The translations under genes and the position numbers were made by a program. The notes under the pieces are model-generated. The model did no database searches. It worked only from the letters and a program-made list of their open reading frames with translations, and had not been told where the DNA came from. A stretch of 64,000 nucleotides of DNA from Diadema setosum. Taxonomy: Eukaryota > Echinodermata > Echinoidea > Diadematoida > Diadematidae. This document shows, one piece after another, positions 1-11,180 of the stretch. Each line of letters opens with the position of its first letter. The stretch's first letter is position 1. The DNA is taken from assembly GCA_033980235.1 (NCBI GenBank), contig CM067068.1, positions 38,095,869 to 38,159,868 on the forward strand. The letters run 5' to 3'.

Positions 1-1256
1 CATTTTCATGGTTTGAAAAGCCTGCGATGATACTCTCATAATATTCTCCTGGAATCCCAAGTGAAAAACCTATCAAATTTCACTTTTCTTAAGTATTATT
101 GTTAAAATTGGTTTATATCCAAACATTTACAATGATTTAGAGATAATTTAAAGAAAGTTGTGGGTTATGGTGTCATAACTAACAAATATGAGATGATGAG
201 GATTGGAATGATGATATCGGTATATACATATATGTATGGTATATGGCATTTACATATATATTTAAATGTATTGTGCCCTTTATATTGTGGAGGAGGAATA
301 TAATTGTTGCCACTGTATAGCCGTGGGTTGTATTATCATTCGTATAGATATTATAGATTATGATTATAAAACGATGTAAATTTTGTATTTTGTGTATCTT
401 GTATTAAACCCTTAGGTGTTTTAACCTGCCATCGATTTGCCAAGATACGTTGGACCGGGTTTTTGTATGTATGTTTAGCACTCACTGTCGACTGTCTTGA
501 ACTTAAATAAAGTCATGATTAAACAACAATCTTAAGGTTTGTTCTTTGAATCTTTTGATTCCATATATTCCAGGGCCTACTGGTCATGCCATGTCATCTG
601 TGTTACAGTACATTCTTTCTTACGTTAACATGCATGAAAAATAATTTAGGTAATCGAAGACGCTAACAAGTCTCAAAATAATCACTTGTTTAATTCCCTG
701 ACTGAACCAATGTCCAAAGTATATGTATTGATGTTTTCAGGTTTCAGTTTTTCATTACAACTCTCTATATTAAAAGTTTTTGGTTTAGTGCGTGATGTTG
801 ACTACATTACTCTTATACTAATTTATTAGATCGATGCCAAGATCTCTCCAATTAGTCACATATCTCCTCGATTAATAATTGCTCTGTTATCGATAATTAG
901 ATATTATAACTAAAAATCTCACATGACTCCCAGAGTCTAGAGTACGTCTCACTATCACACATGGCTCATTCCCATCACAGCATGCTATGAACCAGGACTA
1001 AATTACATTGTAAAGAAAAGGTTTTCTACCACGTTTATGAGGGGACTCACAACAAGCCAGGAAGAAAACTAGCTAAATCTAGGCGTGGTGGAATTAATTA
1101 TTTCATCTGACATACCGGAAAGTAGCTTTTGGTGGCGAGCCATATATACCCTTTTAGCGTATAGGCTTACAAAGCGTTTATACCGCGGGTTTTAAACTTG
1201 CGCGTCTCCGCAGATGCATATTTCTTGGGGTATGCGTTTTTTCTGTGTGTGTGTGT

Positions 1257-1299
<43 letters not shown>

Positions 1300-2230
1300 T
1301 CTTGTTCCTGATAAACTCGTCTTCTTATCTGCTCACTGGCACCTGCTGGTTAATTTAGATTATGATTAATTATCAAAATTATCAATAATGGTTGTAGGAA
1401 AGGACTTCTACCTTCATTCTTTGCTTGTCCGTCGAGGAGATCATACTTGGTGGTGAGTCTCTCTCTGATAGTCCTTAGTGTCTAATATCAAGCAATCATT
1501 ATTGTCAAGGTTTCATGTGTTTTGTCTAATCAGGGAGGTGTTTCCAGAAAAGACTTAACAGTTTTAGACTACATCATCATTGCTGTGTTTAGTACTTTGT
1601 TTCCTGAGTTATACTATTTTGTCTTTATATAGTCCTACAGCTTGTCAATTGGAATGATCATTGAATGTGGATTCCAGTAGAATGTATTGCAATAGCGAGA
1701 TAAATTGTATCAATATTTTCGTCGAAGCTTATTTTATGATATACAGTAGAATGGATCACATTTATGTGCTAGCACATATTCCTACAAGTCTTTATCAAAT
1801 CAGCTGGTAATTTACCATCGTTTGATAATGATACAAAAGGACGCGGCGGAACTTAGAAACTTCCAAAAATCACATCTATCAATATGACTATACATTCTAA
1901 CATTAATGTCTCTGCCGCTCCATTTCCTTTCGAAACTTTCTTCATTCAAGCGAATTTCTTTACCATTGTTCATATCAGACTATAAAGGAGGTATATAAGT
2001 GAAGCAAACCTCGTCTCTATACCTCTGCATCATTAGATAATGCTGAGGTTTATTTTCACGTTGCATTCTTGCACATAATTTCAGAGCAATATTTTCGTAT
2101 GAGAGATTTTCTTCCATCAGATGCCGTCGTGGAATAGGTTTACATTCCAGGGTGCCTTCGATAATTCGCATGTTCTGGTCAATTTGCCCCTGCAATGATG
2201 CCGTAAATTGTGTTCTTTCTTTGAAACAGA
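1..2230. other. Upstream non-coding region
   Basis: No ORF here looks like a real exon. The stretch holds an AATAAA at 506-511 that could end a gene lying to the left, a GT dinucleotide run, and TATA-like words near 1980-1998. The part next to 2230 is probably promoter and leader intron of the first subtilase gene, because a pyrimidine-rich acceptor ends at 2230. No transcription start can be fixed from sequence alone. Confidence 0.5.
1243..1296. repeat. (GT)n microsatellite
   Basis: A nearly pure GT dinucleotide run with one interruption. It has no coding potential. Confidence 0.9.
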
Positions 2231-2247
2231 AAATTCGTCACGTGATT
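2212..2247 (+). promoter_or_regulatory. Predicted 3' splice site of a leader intron and 5' UTR, gene 1
   Basis: A pyrimidine-rich tract (TTCTTTCTTTGAAACAG) ends in CAG at 2228-2230, 17 bases before the ATG. Genes 2-4 also show an acceptor within about 35 bases of their ATG, so a short 5' UTR piece on the first coding exon appears to be a shared design. The matching upstream non-coding exon was not identified for this gene. Confidence 0.4.
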
Positions 2248-5200
2248 ATGAATTCCCTTTTCCTGCTGATTCTCCTGGCGGTGGGCGTGACCGCCGACAT
2301 CCCGGCTGAGAAGCTTGCCGCCATCAAAGATCGCTTCATCATCATCTTCGAGGTCGTGATAAAAACATAACGATAAAAAACACACTCGTGACATTACCAT
2401 CACTTCATTGATTTATGTTAAGTTATTTCGTAGTGCTGAAATATGGTATATGAAGATTTTACTCTAAATGACACTTCATCAAAACAATTGCAATGTTCGA
2501 GAAGTTAAACTCCGCAGTGTTTGTTCAGGTTTGCATTCGCTGTTTCACTAACTCACAAAGGACAATCATTGGGCTGCACAATGTCAGTGGCCTTGCTAAA
2601 ATAACATTAACTTTAAAGTTATATATTTGTACAATTTGAATATACTTTTTATGTTCTTTCAGAATTCGAGTCATGCTAAACCTAAGATAATGAGTCAGGG
2701 GAAAAAATGAAGTTGAGAGATGAAACATTTTTCCACAGATGGTAAAAAACAAACTAGCTCATTATTCTTTTAACGATGTTGGCAGGATGACGTGGACGTC
2801 AACGAGCTCATGAGTAGTCTGGAGTTTCAGGCGACATCAGTCGGGGGGAAATTCGACGTGGCTTGGAAATACCGTACGACGGTGAAAGGCATGGCAGTCA
2901 CACTGAATGAAAGATCACTTAAACTTGTAAGACGATCATTTTAGACATATCCAATTTATCTTTTCATCCTCCTCTTTTACGCATCTTCTTCTGTTTGTTT
3001 CTCTTTTGTTTCCTTTTTTTACCATAACCTTAACATGCTTACAGATGCATCTATTACCTTGAAGGTTTCAAATTGATTTGAACAAAAACGGTTACTCTTG
3101 TGTCTATGTTTTCGGAAAATATTTTTTGTGACAGAAGTGAACAAGAGTGAGAAATGTAGAAATAGTACAATAGATTTCTATTTACCTATTCATCTATATA
3201 TCAATCCACTGATTTTCTCAACATCCTTTGACCATTCATCATATATTGAGTTTGAACAATTCGTCATACCTTTTTCAGTTCAGTACATTTTTTATTTTTC
3301 TCCATTGCAACATAATCAATAACATGCACAGTGCACGTGAAAGTCAATAATTTTAACATAAGAGTCAATAAAAAGGAAAATACATTATACTTCAGAAGGG
3401 GCTGGGGCCCTTTGAAAAGCGAATACCCTAAAATAAGAAGAAAATACCTTAATTATCCTTGCTATAGCAAGTAGTACCAAGCAGTAACCCCATAAGCATC
3501 TACTTCTATGTAGTCCCCCGCACATTATCTTAATTATCCAATGTGATTGTGACATACTCCAGACTGATTTAGAAGTATTCTGTATGATGAAAATATCATA
3601 TAAAGTTTGTTTATACCTGATTTTCAAATATTGGCTAATGTTCATTGATCTTTAGATGTATGTTTCAAAAATACTTTGTGTGGAAACTGTAATAAATGAA
3701 ATGAAAATGAAAATGACAGGTCGTGTTGTGCTAGAATTACTCATGTGCAAGAAAAATTATTGGTATTAAAAAGCAATGCATTTGTCCCACCGCCCAGATA
3801 CGACGTATGCCGGGAGTGAAATACATAGAGCCTGATGCCATCGCCACACTTTACTCAGTGCCTTGGGGATTAGACCGCATTGACCAGCGTGACCTTCCCT
3901 TAAACAACAGCTTTGATATCACGGGTAACATTTTCCCTTTTGGAGTATCGTTTCACATATATCAGTGTAATTCAGTTTGATTCACTTTTTTACAATTAAA
4001 TATCTTTCACATAGACCACGGACAGATGACATCAAAAACCAAAAAGCTATGGAGGAAATACGAAATTATTGCATTATCAAGCTCAACACCATTGAAGAAA
4101 TCGGAAAGCCTGTTTCCAGTAGGCCCTTATACTGTTGCATACTCCACGAAAACAATAAAAACACAAAATTTTCGCAAACCTTAATGACAGAAAAGGTGAT
4201 GATATCGCTAATGATCCCATTCTACCACATCTTGCGATTATTTCTTAGAATCAAAACCTTTGTTTGCCACACGAATAATTCTTAATGATGCCTTATGCCT
4301 TGACTCTCATTTTAATTGTAGGATCTACAAAGCATCTAAGAATTTCATTTCATCATGAAGTTTCATGATAAGTTAGGTCATTTAGATACGAATACTTCTT
4401 TTTTTTATTGACTTGTAATTTCATTGTTTTATTTATATTCGTATTTTCGAGGAAAATGCAGGAGTGAAAACAACAAGCAAAGAAATCGACTCTGAAGAGG
4501 CCAGGTTTACTTGTCATAAGTTTTCACATACTGAAGTATTAACATGTAATCTAAGTTTATTTATTATGATTTATTATTTAGTACCTTCCTCACACTTCTT
4601 GTACATCTTTGGTAGATGCTGCATTTCAAAGTTAGGACTCAATGCTTAGATTATAATGTAATCAAGCTGAAGATTGAAGTGGAGAAAAAAATTGAGTGAG
4701 AATGACTGGCTTTCCAGGTTTGAAATCCTGTAAGTAAAGTCCAAGAAATGTTGTATTGACCAAGAGTTCGTCAGCTCGTATTCCACACTGATATATTGAT
4801 ATTGATATCTATGGTTTGATACTAACAGGTAGTGGAGCAGGCGTCACGGTCTATGTCCTGGATACGGGTATTCGTGAGACCCATGAAGACTTCACTGGTA
4901 GGGCACGTAGAGGACCAGTCGACTTTGTTGGCGACGGTTTGAATGTAGGAGACTTTTGACTTTCATCCGTTATCACTCCCTAATCTGGAGCCAGAACACT
5001 AGTCTTGGCTAGATGTTTCTCTCTTACTTTAGTCACCATTTTAACAGCTAGCCTTTCATATAAGTCTTTAATTTATTACCTTCATCTGAAATCAGGAAGC
5101 CTGTGTGACAATCAAATACTCCATTTCTAGTGCTACATAATTTTTTAAAAATCATTGTCCAGGTGGGCTATAACTCGTGATAATATTGTGTGCTATAGGC

Positions 5201-8190
5201 GATATCGATCCTATGTTTTTTCTTGTTATTTACTAAAATTAAATTTGTTTAAATAATCCCATCATGTCTCACCTTTCATGTTTGTTTGCTTGTTTGTTTG
5301 TTGTTGTTGTTGTGGGTTTTTTTTTTTTGTTGAGCCAGACCCTGATGCATTTTATTGAGGCATATTTTACCAACCATCTAACGATTGCTTGACTCAGGGA
5401 TACGACTGCCATGGGCATGGTACTCACTGTGCTGGGACAGCAGCGGGCGCTATTCATGGTATAGCTCGTGACGCACAGATCGTGTCCGTTCGTCTCTTTG
5501 ACTGCGATGGCTTTGGGTCGGCTGCTGATATTATCGCTGGTAAATATTTGTTTGTAATAATCAGGAACTTTGTTCTAAATGATCTAGTCATACCCAAGCC
5601 AGTTACTAATGGCTTTTCAGCCGGTAGCACTTCGGGATATATAAGTATATGCCACTGGGTATCAGGTGTAAACTTAAAACGATAATTATAAAGAGAACAT
5701 GCATGCTGTTATCCGTCTATTTACACCCGCCTTGCTCGTATTCGCGTACTACAGCAACGAACCAAGCAACTTCAACATGAGTATTAAAATCAAAGTTCAG
5801 TCTGTGTTCATCTACTCTCAAATCTATGTTATGAATGAAATCAAACCACATCACGTATTTTAGGCGTTGCAGAGAGGCAAGCGGACAGGGCTCTTGAAGC
5901 TTTACATACAAGTTCTTTAGCTTTATATAATTCATGTACACTTTATTTATGAAAGTAACCTCTTAAAAATGAATGTTATCGATCTCCAGCCATTGACCAC
6001 ACTTCGGCCAATGCTGACCTGCCTGCTGTCATGTCAATGTCCTTCGGGGTGATCGGACGGAAGTCGGTGGACGAGGCTGTGGACAGAGCTGTGGACCGTG
6101 GTATCGTGGCCGTAGCAGCGGCCGGAAACTCTGACGGAGATGCCTGTGTCTTCTCTCCATCTCGCAGTGAAAAGGTCAGTAGCTAGGATTGTACAAGGGA
6201 GGTGGAAGTTCTCTCTTACACCTCCCTGGTTGGACGATAACTGGCTAAATGAGTGTTCAGCAATCACACACTGATTTTACAGCACAGAACCGAAGCAAAA
6301 TTATCGTAACTTTAAACATATTCTTGTTCAGCAAAGGAAAAGTTTGAAATAATGTACACTAATGTTAAAATAGCAATTTGAGCTCTTACTGAAATATAAA
6401 GAATAATTTCATTGCCGAAAATACTGTCAATTGAGCAGAATAACTTAACATTTTACAGACTAATGCTGGTACTCCTATACCTGATACCATCAGTTACTAC
6501 TACTGCGACTCACTGCTATTCATACTACTCTGTCTAATGCCAATGTGTTACCAAAATCATGCAGTTGTATGAAAGTAGACTTTTCAATCCATATTGATCT
6601 CTAAGATAATATCTAACGCGTTATACTATAGGCGATATCTGTGGCAGCATCCGACAGCTCTGACGCACGAGCCTACTTCTCTAGCTATGGTGAATGCGTT
6701 GAGATCTTCGCTCCTGGTGTTGCTATTGAAAGCGCCTCGCCGGACTCTGATTCAGACACTACCTTTAAGAGCGGTACAAGCATGGCGTGCCCACATGTTG
6801 CCGGTAAATGATTTATTATCATATTTTGGATCAAACAGTTATCCTCTAGTGATTGGTTGAAAGAGCTTCACGTGATTTTAGGTATTCAGCTATGTCAGAA
6901 TGTTGGCATGTTTGACACACCATTTTGATTCGAAATATAAAACAAATATGCTTTGCTTAAATCCAAGTTTCTTATTCAAACTATAGCTCTCGGTGACTCC
7001 AAAAGAAGTATTCACTGGTTGGCGCAGCCCCGAAGTGAATACTTTTTTGGAGTTACCGGCCTCTGCCCATAGGTGTAGGCCAGGAACTCTCAAGGTAACG
7101 TATATTTGTATATCAGTGAGGGCCAATCTAGAATAGTTTCCATACCAGGGTTAATTTCTTTTCATCATTTTTCCAAACTGTCTTCTTCCGCATCATGTAA
7201 TGATATCATTGATGATAAAATCCATGTTTTACCTCTTGCCAGCTGCTTGCTATCGCATTATTATTCATATATCTTTGAAAGTGGGATCCACATTCTTTTG
7301 TGACTTGGAGCTGTGCCGAAATTGAGGATTTTTGTTAAATTATTATCATTGTCTTATTGATTGTTGATGTAAGAATTCATAGTTTTGCCTATATCTAAAA
7401 GCATCCAACTTCTTAGTTTGGCCATGAAAACTGAATGTGCTTTCAATTCAATTTAGTTCCATCATACTTTATCTCCAACCATTAAAAGGTAATACATAAT
7501 ACATATTATGCATTTGACAAATTATATTGTTTAACAATTTGTAAGAAGTTCATGTCATAATGTATGATACAAAATGAATGTGCGAACTGACATCATATAT
7601 TCTGAACTAAATTGCACGGGCTTGTCGAATCCCAACTAAGCTTTTCTTAGTGACTCGGGTTATTATTCTCTTGGATGGTAAAATATTATTGTTTTTGTCA
7701 TTAAAAGTTCTTTTGCTCAATCTAGGGTATTTTATAATTAATGTGGATATAATTTTACTATTTTGTCTAAAAATTAGGGCCTATATATTCGTTTTACGGC
7801 AATGTGCATGTTCCAATGATTATGCATAGATTGGTGATAAAATTCAGCATGAATCTTAGTGTAAGGTAAGGTACGCTAAGGTACATTCGTGTTTATTGCA
7901 CCCTTTACTCAATCATATCTCTTTGACACGTGATTACTGATTTTGTCATTAAACGTAATTACCTAGAATTCAGCAGCTCAACGAATTCATGTTCCAGTAT
8001 AGGCCTAACATCTCTCTCCACCCCACCCCACCCTCGCTCTCTCACTTTTCTCTCACCAGGGGTTGCTGCCATTCACCTTGGCAACGGTATCATGGCAACC
8101 GATGTCCGGAATCAGATCATTGACAGCGCCACCACCAACAGACTCTCCGATACCAAGACGGGAACTCCAAACAAACTCCTGTACATATAG
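2248..8190 (+). CDS. Proteinase K-like secreted subtilase, gene 1 (8 coding exons)
   Basis: Exons read from sequence: 2248-2352, 2786-2926, 3798-3924, 4829-4944, 5398-5539, 5990-6174, 6632-6803, 8060-8190. They join in frame to 372 residues. Residues 1-17 are a hydrophobic signal peptide. About 18-105 is an I9-type inhibitor propeptide. The rest is an S8 catalytic domain with Asp136 (VLDTGI), His170 (GHGTHCAG), oxyanion Asn257 (AAGNS) and Ser322 (GTSMACPHVAG), and it ends in TPNKLLYI. Length matches the fungal proteinase K precursor class. It should be an exported, self-processed serine endopeptidase; its substrate is unknown. It is the most divergent of the four paralogs (exon 3 six bases shorter, exon 8 three shorter) and the only one on the + strand. 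Introns are 433-1256 bases; beyond a hairpin in intron 7 I see nothing coding in them. Intron 2 has an AAATG-rich tail near 3690-3720 that may be an old LINE end. Confidence 0.93.
6993..7059. repeat. Imperfect hairpin in intron 7 of gene 1
   Basis: About 24-base arms (GGTGACTCCAAAAGAAGTAT... against ...ATACTTTTTTGGAGTTACC) surround a loop of about 20 bases. This is probably a small foldback transposon remnant. No protein coding is evident. Confidence 0.6.
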
Positions 8191-8483
8191 ACTAGATCAC
8201 CCCCGTTTCAAACTACCACCATTCTTTTGACTAGAACAATTCTCCTGACTTACTTTTAAACCTAACGTGAGTAATTTGATGATGTATCAACAGTAGGTAT
8301 TTGAACGTTTAACGAAAGAGTAGGACTAAGCCATGATTAAAATAGGACGTGATTTTAAAAAATTTTTCTTCACAGGAGTCTGTGCGTGTGTCGTAACGAA
8401 AAATGATTGTGCTAATTTATACTCTTCATATCTTACCAGCTGATGCTATTATTTTGACCAGCTCTTTCCTCTGTGTTCTGCGA

Positions 8484-8489
8484 AATAAA
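8484..8489 (+). promoter_or_regulatory. Candidate poly(A) signal, gene 1
   Basis: AATAAA lies about 295 bases after the stop codon of gene 1. It sits just before the insertion site of a LINE fragment, so it predates or is independent of that insertion. Confidence 0.35.
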
Positions 8490-8501
8490 ACACTGAATAG
8501 C

Positions 8502-9276
8502 AAGAAGAGATTAGGTTCACTTTTACAAGAGGAACATCTTGAGTCATCTTTTCTCCCTATTCGAACAAGCCACGAATTAACGGGGATCATATTATTCAGT
8601 ATCTTATATTGCGTTATTCTTAATTTTGTATCAATTGTCAAACTGGCTGGTAATTTGAAAAGAGATTGAACATCTTCAAATCCAATGTCATATATAACGT
8701 CAAAACGATCAAACACACTAGATTTATGAAACAATTATTCTGTCCTGCATTATCACCTCAAAGATTGCAGCGTCGAATACCCCCCCCCCCCCCCCCCATG
8801 CCGGGAGAAGGGACAGGAGACTTCGCATCTTCAGCCCAGGGCTGGGTGTATAATTATGTTATCGTAGAAAGGAAGTTACGGAGAGTGCATAAATGAGCCA
8901 GGTGAATAGTACCTTTGATTTGTTTGGTTTTTTTTTTTTTAAGATTGTAGTGTGTGTTCTTGCGCCTTTGGTTTGTTTTGTCTGGTCTTTGGTATTATTT
9001 AATGTTTCCATTGAAGGCTATTTTTTTTCCTTTTTCTTTTTTTCCCTCGTTGTCTGTGTATACGATTCTAGAATTATTGGTGTTAACGTGTGTTAGAGAC
9101 TGTAGTCCAAAAAAGGATCAGACGCCTGGTAGTTTTACTATCATCGTATGCTATCAAACTTCTGTTTTGTGACGTCAAAAATGTTTTTGTCATATGATCT
9201 GTGAAAAAGCACGATGTTTTTCGATCTGATCAATAAAATCCAGAAGTGCAAAAAAAAAAAAAGAAGAGATTAGGTT
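8502..9276 (+). mobile_element. 5'-truncated, 5'-inverted LINE insertion with 16-bp target duplication
   Basis: A 16-base direct repeat (AAGAAGAGATTAGGTT) at 8502-8517 and 9261-9276 brackets 743 bases that end in AATAAA (about 9232) and a poly-A run. The first part (8518 to about 8734) codes on the minus strand for a LINE reverse transcriptase C-terminal segment (LRITQYKILNNMIPVNSWL followed by CSSCKSEP). The rest lies in the opposite, poly-A orientation. A LINE copy with an inverted 5' part, a poly-A tail and a target duplication is the classic product of twin priming. A 17-C run sits near 8780. The coding part is a dead fragment. Confidence 0.7.
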
Positions 9277-9329
9277 TGTTTCCTTAAATTTCATAATCTA
9301 CAGCTGTTTACACATACAGATATACACTG

Positions 9330-9331
<2 letters not shown>

Positions 9332-9367
<36 letters not shown>
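9332..9367. repeat. (AT)n microsatellite
   Basis: A pure AT dinucleotide run inside a generally AT-rich stretch (9290-9440). No gene is seen around it. Confidence 0.85.
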
Positions 9368-9370
<3 letters not shown>

Positions 9371-9699
9371 ATATAGACATATTAATACATTATAATTATA
9401 TGTATATATAATCATGTGTATTTAATCATACACATTTAATGGATAAATCATGATCTACTGGAAAAAAAAGTTACTCGTATGTGAAAACTTCATCACAAAG
9501 AACATAACATAAACACCGACCAAATCTAATCCCATATGTACATGTATCTTAACTCCCAGATAGACTCTCCCATGTCTACCAAAGGGAAATTTTGGCATAA
9601 TTTTGGCATTATGCCCCCTGCAGCCTGTTAGTTCCTGTGATATAAGGGGAATTTTTATGACTTATCCCACAAGTCCCATATCTACACTAAACGCACTAT

Positions 9700-9785
9700 T
9701 CTGTCATGCAATGTGACAGCGTCGTGGTGTGGATCTCGCCTCGATCCATGGCGGAGTTCGAGTCCCGTTATGACCGAGAGGATGA
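9700..9785 (+). repeat. Possible tRNA-derived SINE head
   Basis: A Pol III B-box-like word (GTTCGAGTCCC, near 9758) follows an A-box-like TGGTGTGGATCTC by a spacing that suits a tRNA-derived SINE. No cloverleaf can be folded with confidence, so a functional tRNA is unlikely. It may be a SINE fragment or chance. Confidence 0.3.
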
Positions 9786-9824
9786 TAAAAACGATACTAT
9801 TTCCAATTTAGTTTGTGATTAACA

Positions 9825-10226
9825 TTAAAGGGATGGTATAGTTTTGGTCTACACCTAAATTCAGGTTTCTAGCATGTTTTTGTGATATAATGAGAAACCT
9901 CTAATGTAATATGAAAGAGCATAGAGTCCCAAGAGGAATAATATTTTTCGTTTATTTAATGGAAATTTGAAAATTGGTTTTGAAATGGTCGAGATATCCA
10001 AAACAGAGCAATCCCAATAAAAGGTGGGACTCACCTTTTATTAGGATCGCTTTGTTTTACTTTGTTTTTGGATGTCTCAACCATTAAAAAACAGATTTTC
10101 ATCTAATAAACTGTGAATTCCTCTTAGATTGGAATGCTCAGTATTATTTCAAAAGTGATTTCTTGGTATATCGCAAAAAGTTAATACCCCAATCCTCATC
10201 TCTACCAATATCATACCATCCCTTTA
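9825..10226. mobile_element. Palindromic MITE, family A copy 1
   Basis: The ends are inverted (TTAAAGGGATGGTAT... and ...ATACCATCCCTTTAA). A central hairpin pairs CAATAAAAGGTGGGA with TCACCTTTTATTAGGATCGC. No ORF is present. Related copies lie at 10222 and 47665, so it is a repeated non-autonomous DNA element. Confidence 0.75.
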
Positions 10227-10577
10227 AAGGGACTGTACAGTACTGGTTGAGGTGGGGATTCATGTTTTGAACATTCCTAAGTGAGATAATGAAAAGCCTC
10301 TTATGAAATATGAAAGAGCATGTAATTTTAAGAAGGATTCAACGTTTATTTGATGAAAATTGGTTTTCAAATGGCTGAGATATCAAAAAAAAAAAAGTGC
10401 TAATAATAAAGGGCGACATGCCACAACTTTATTAGGATCTCTTTGTTTCACCATGTTTTTGGATATCTCAGCCATTTCAAAACCGATTTTCATCGAATAA
10501 ACTTTTGATACCCCTTAGAACTGCATGCTCTTTCACATCTCATAGAGTGGTTTCTGAATATCTCACAAAAACGTTAA
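10222..10577. mobile_element. Palindromic MITE, family A copy 2 (truncated)
   Basis: It begins TTTAAAGGGACTGTACAG, directly abutting copy 1, and repeats the same internal plan: a TTGAGGTGGGGATTCATG-like block, the hairpin around GGCGACATGCCACAACTTT, and a CACAAAAACGTTAAT block. The far inverted end is missing; homology fades into a TATATATT/TGTG microsatellite at about 10577. Confidence 0.65.
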
Positions 10578-11180
10578 TATATATTATTTGTATGTGTGTA
10601 TGTGTGTGTAATATTTTGTTATGTACACGATACAGACGAGTCAATCGAACAACAGCCACCTCTCTAGCTAATCTTTTGAGTTCTTTAATTTTATGCTTTA
10701 TTCATAGAATGAATGTAGGCCCTACACAATATCATATATCTATGACAAATTGGGATATCAAAAGAGCATAACATTTAGCTAGGTTGACTTTTCTGTGGGT
10801 CGCTTTCGTGTTTGGCAGTAGCTCCATTATCAGTTGGCTTCCCGGTTAGGCGGACGAAGGTGTATAAGGTGCTGACAGTTTAAAAAAAGCAGGACTGGTT
10901 TGCATAGGTTCGTAAGGCAATCAATGAGATGCTATTATATATTTTAGCCGATTGAGTTATACTTGCAATGAATGTAATGACTTTCCATAATCTGTGTTCA
11001 CTTGCTTGATTTCTTACCATGACATGTCATTTCTTCTCTTGGGTTGATTTTGGACTTGTATTCAAGATGGATGAAAGAGATGGTCATTATTTCTTCATGA
11101 GACGGGGGGGGGGGGGGGGTTGTCTAGGTACACGACATATTTACTTGTATATACTGCATACTTCCAATGCTCCTGTGAGT
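10578..11180. other. Intergenic spacer between convergent genes 1 and 2
   Basis: It contains a short TG-rich run (10590-10612) and a G homopolymer near 11105-11120. An AATAAA-type signal for the minus-strand gene could be the TTTATT near 10700. No exon is recognised. Confidence 0.4.
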
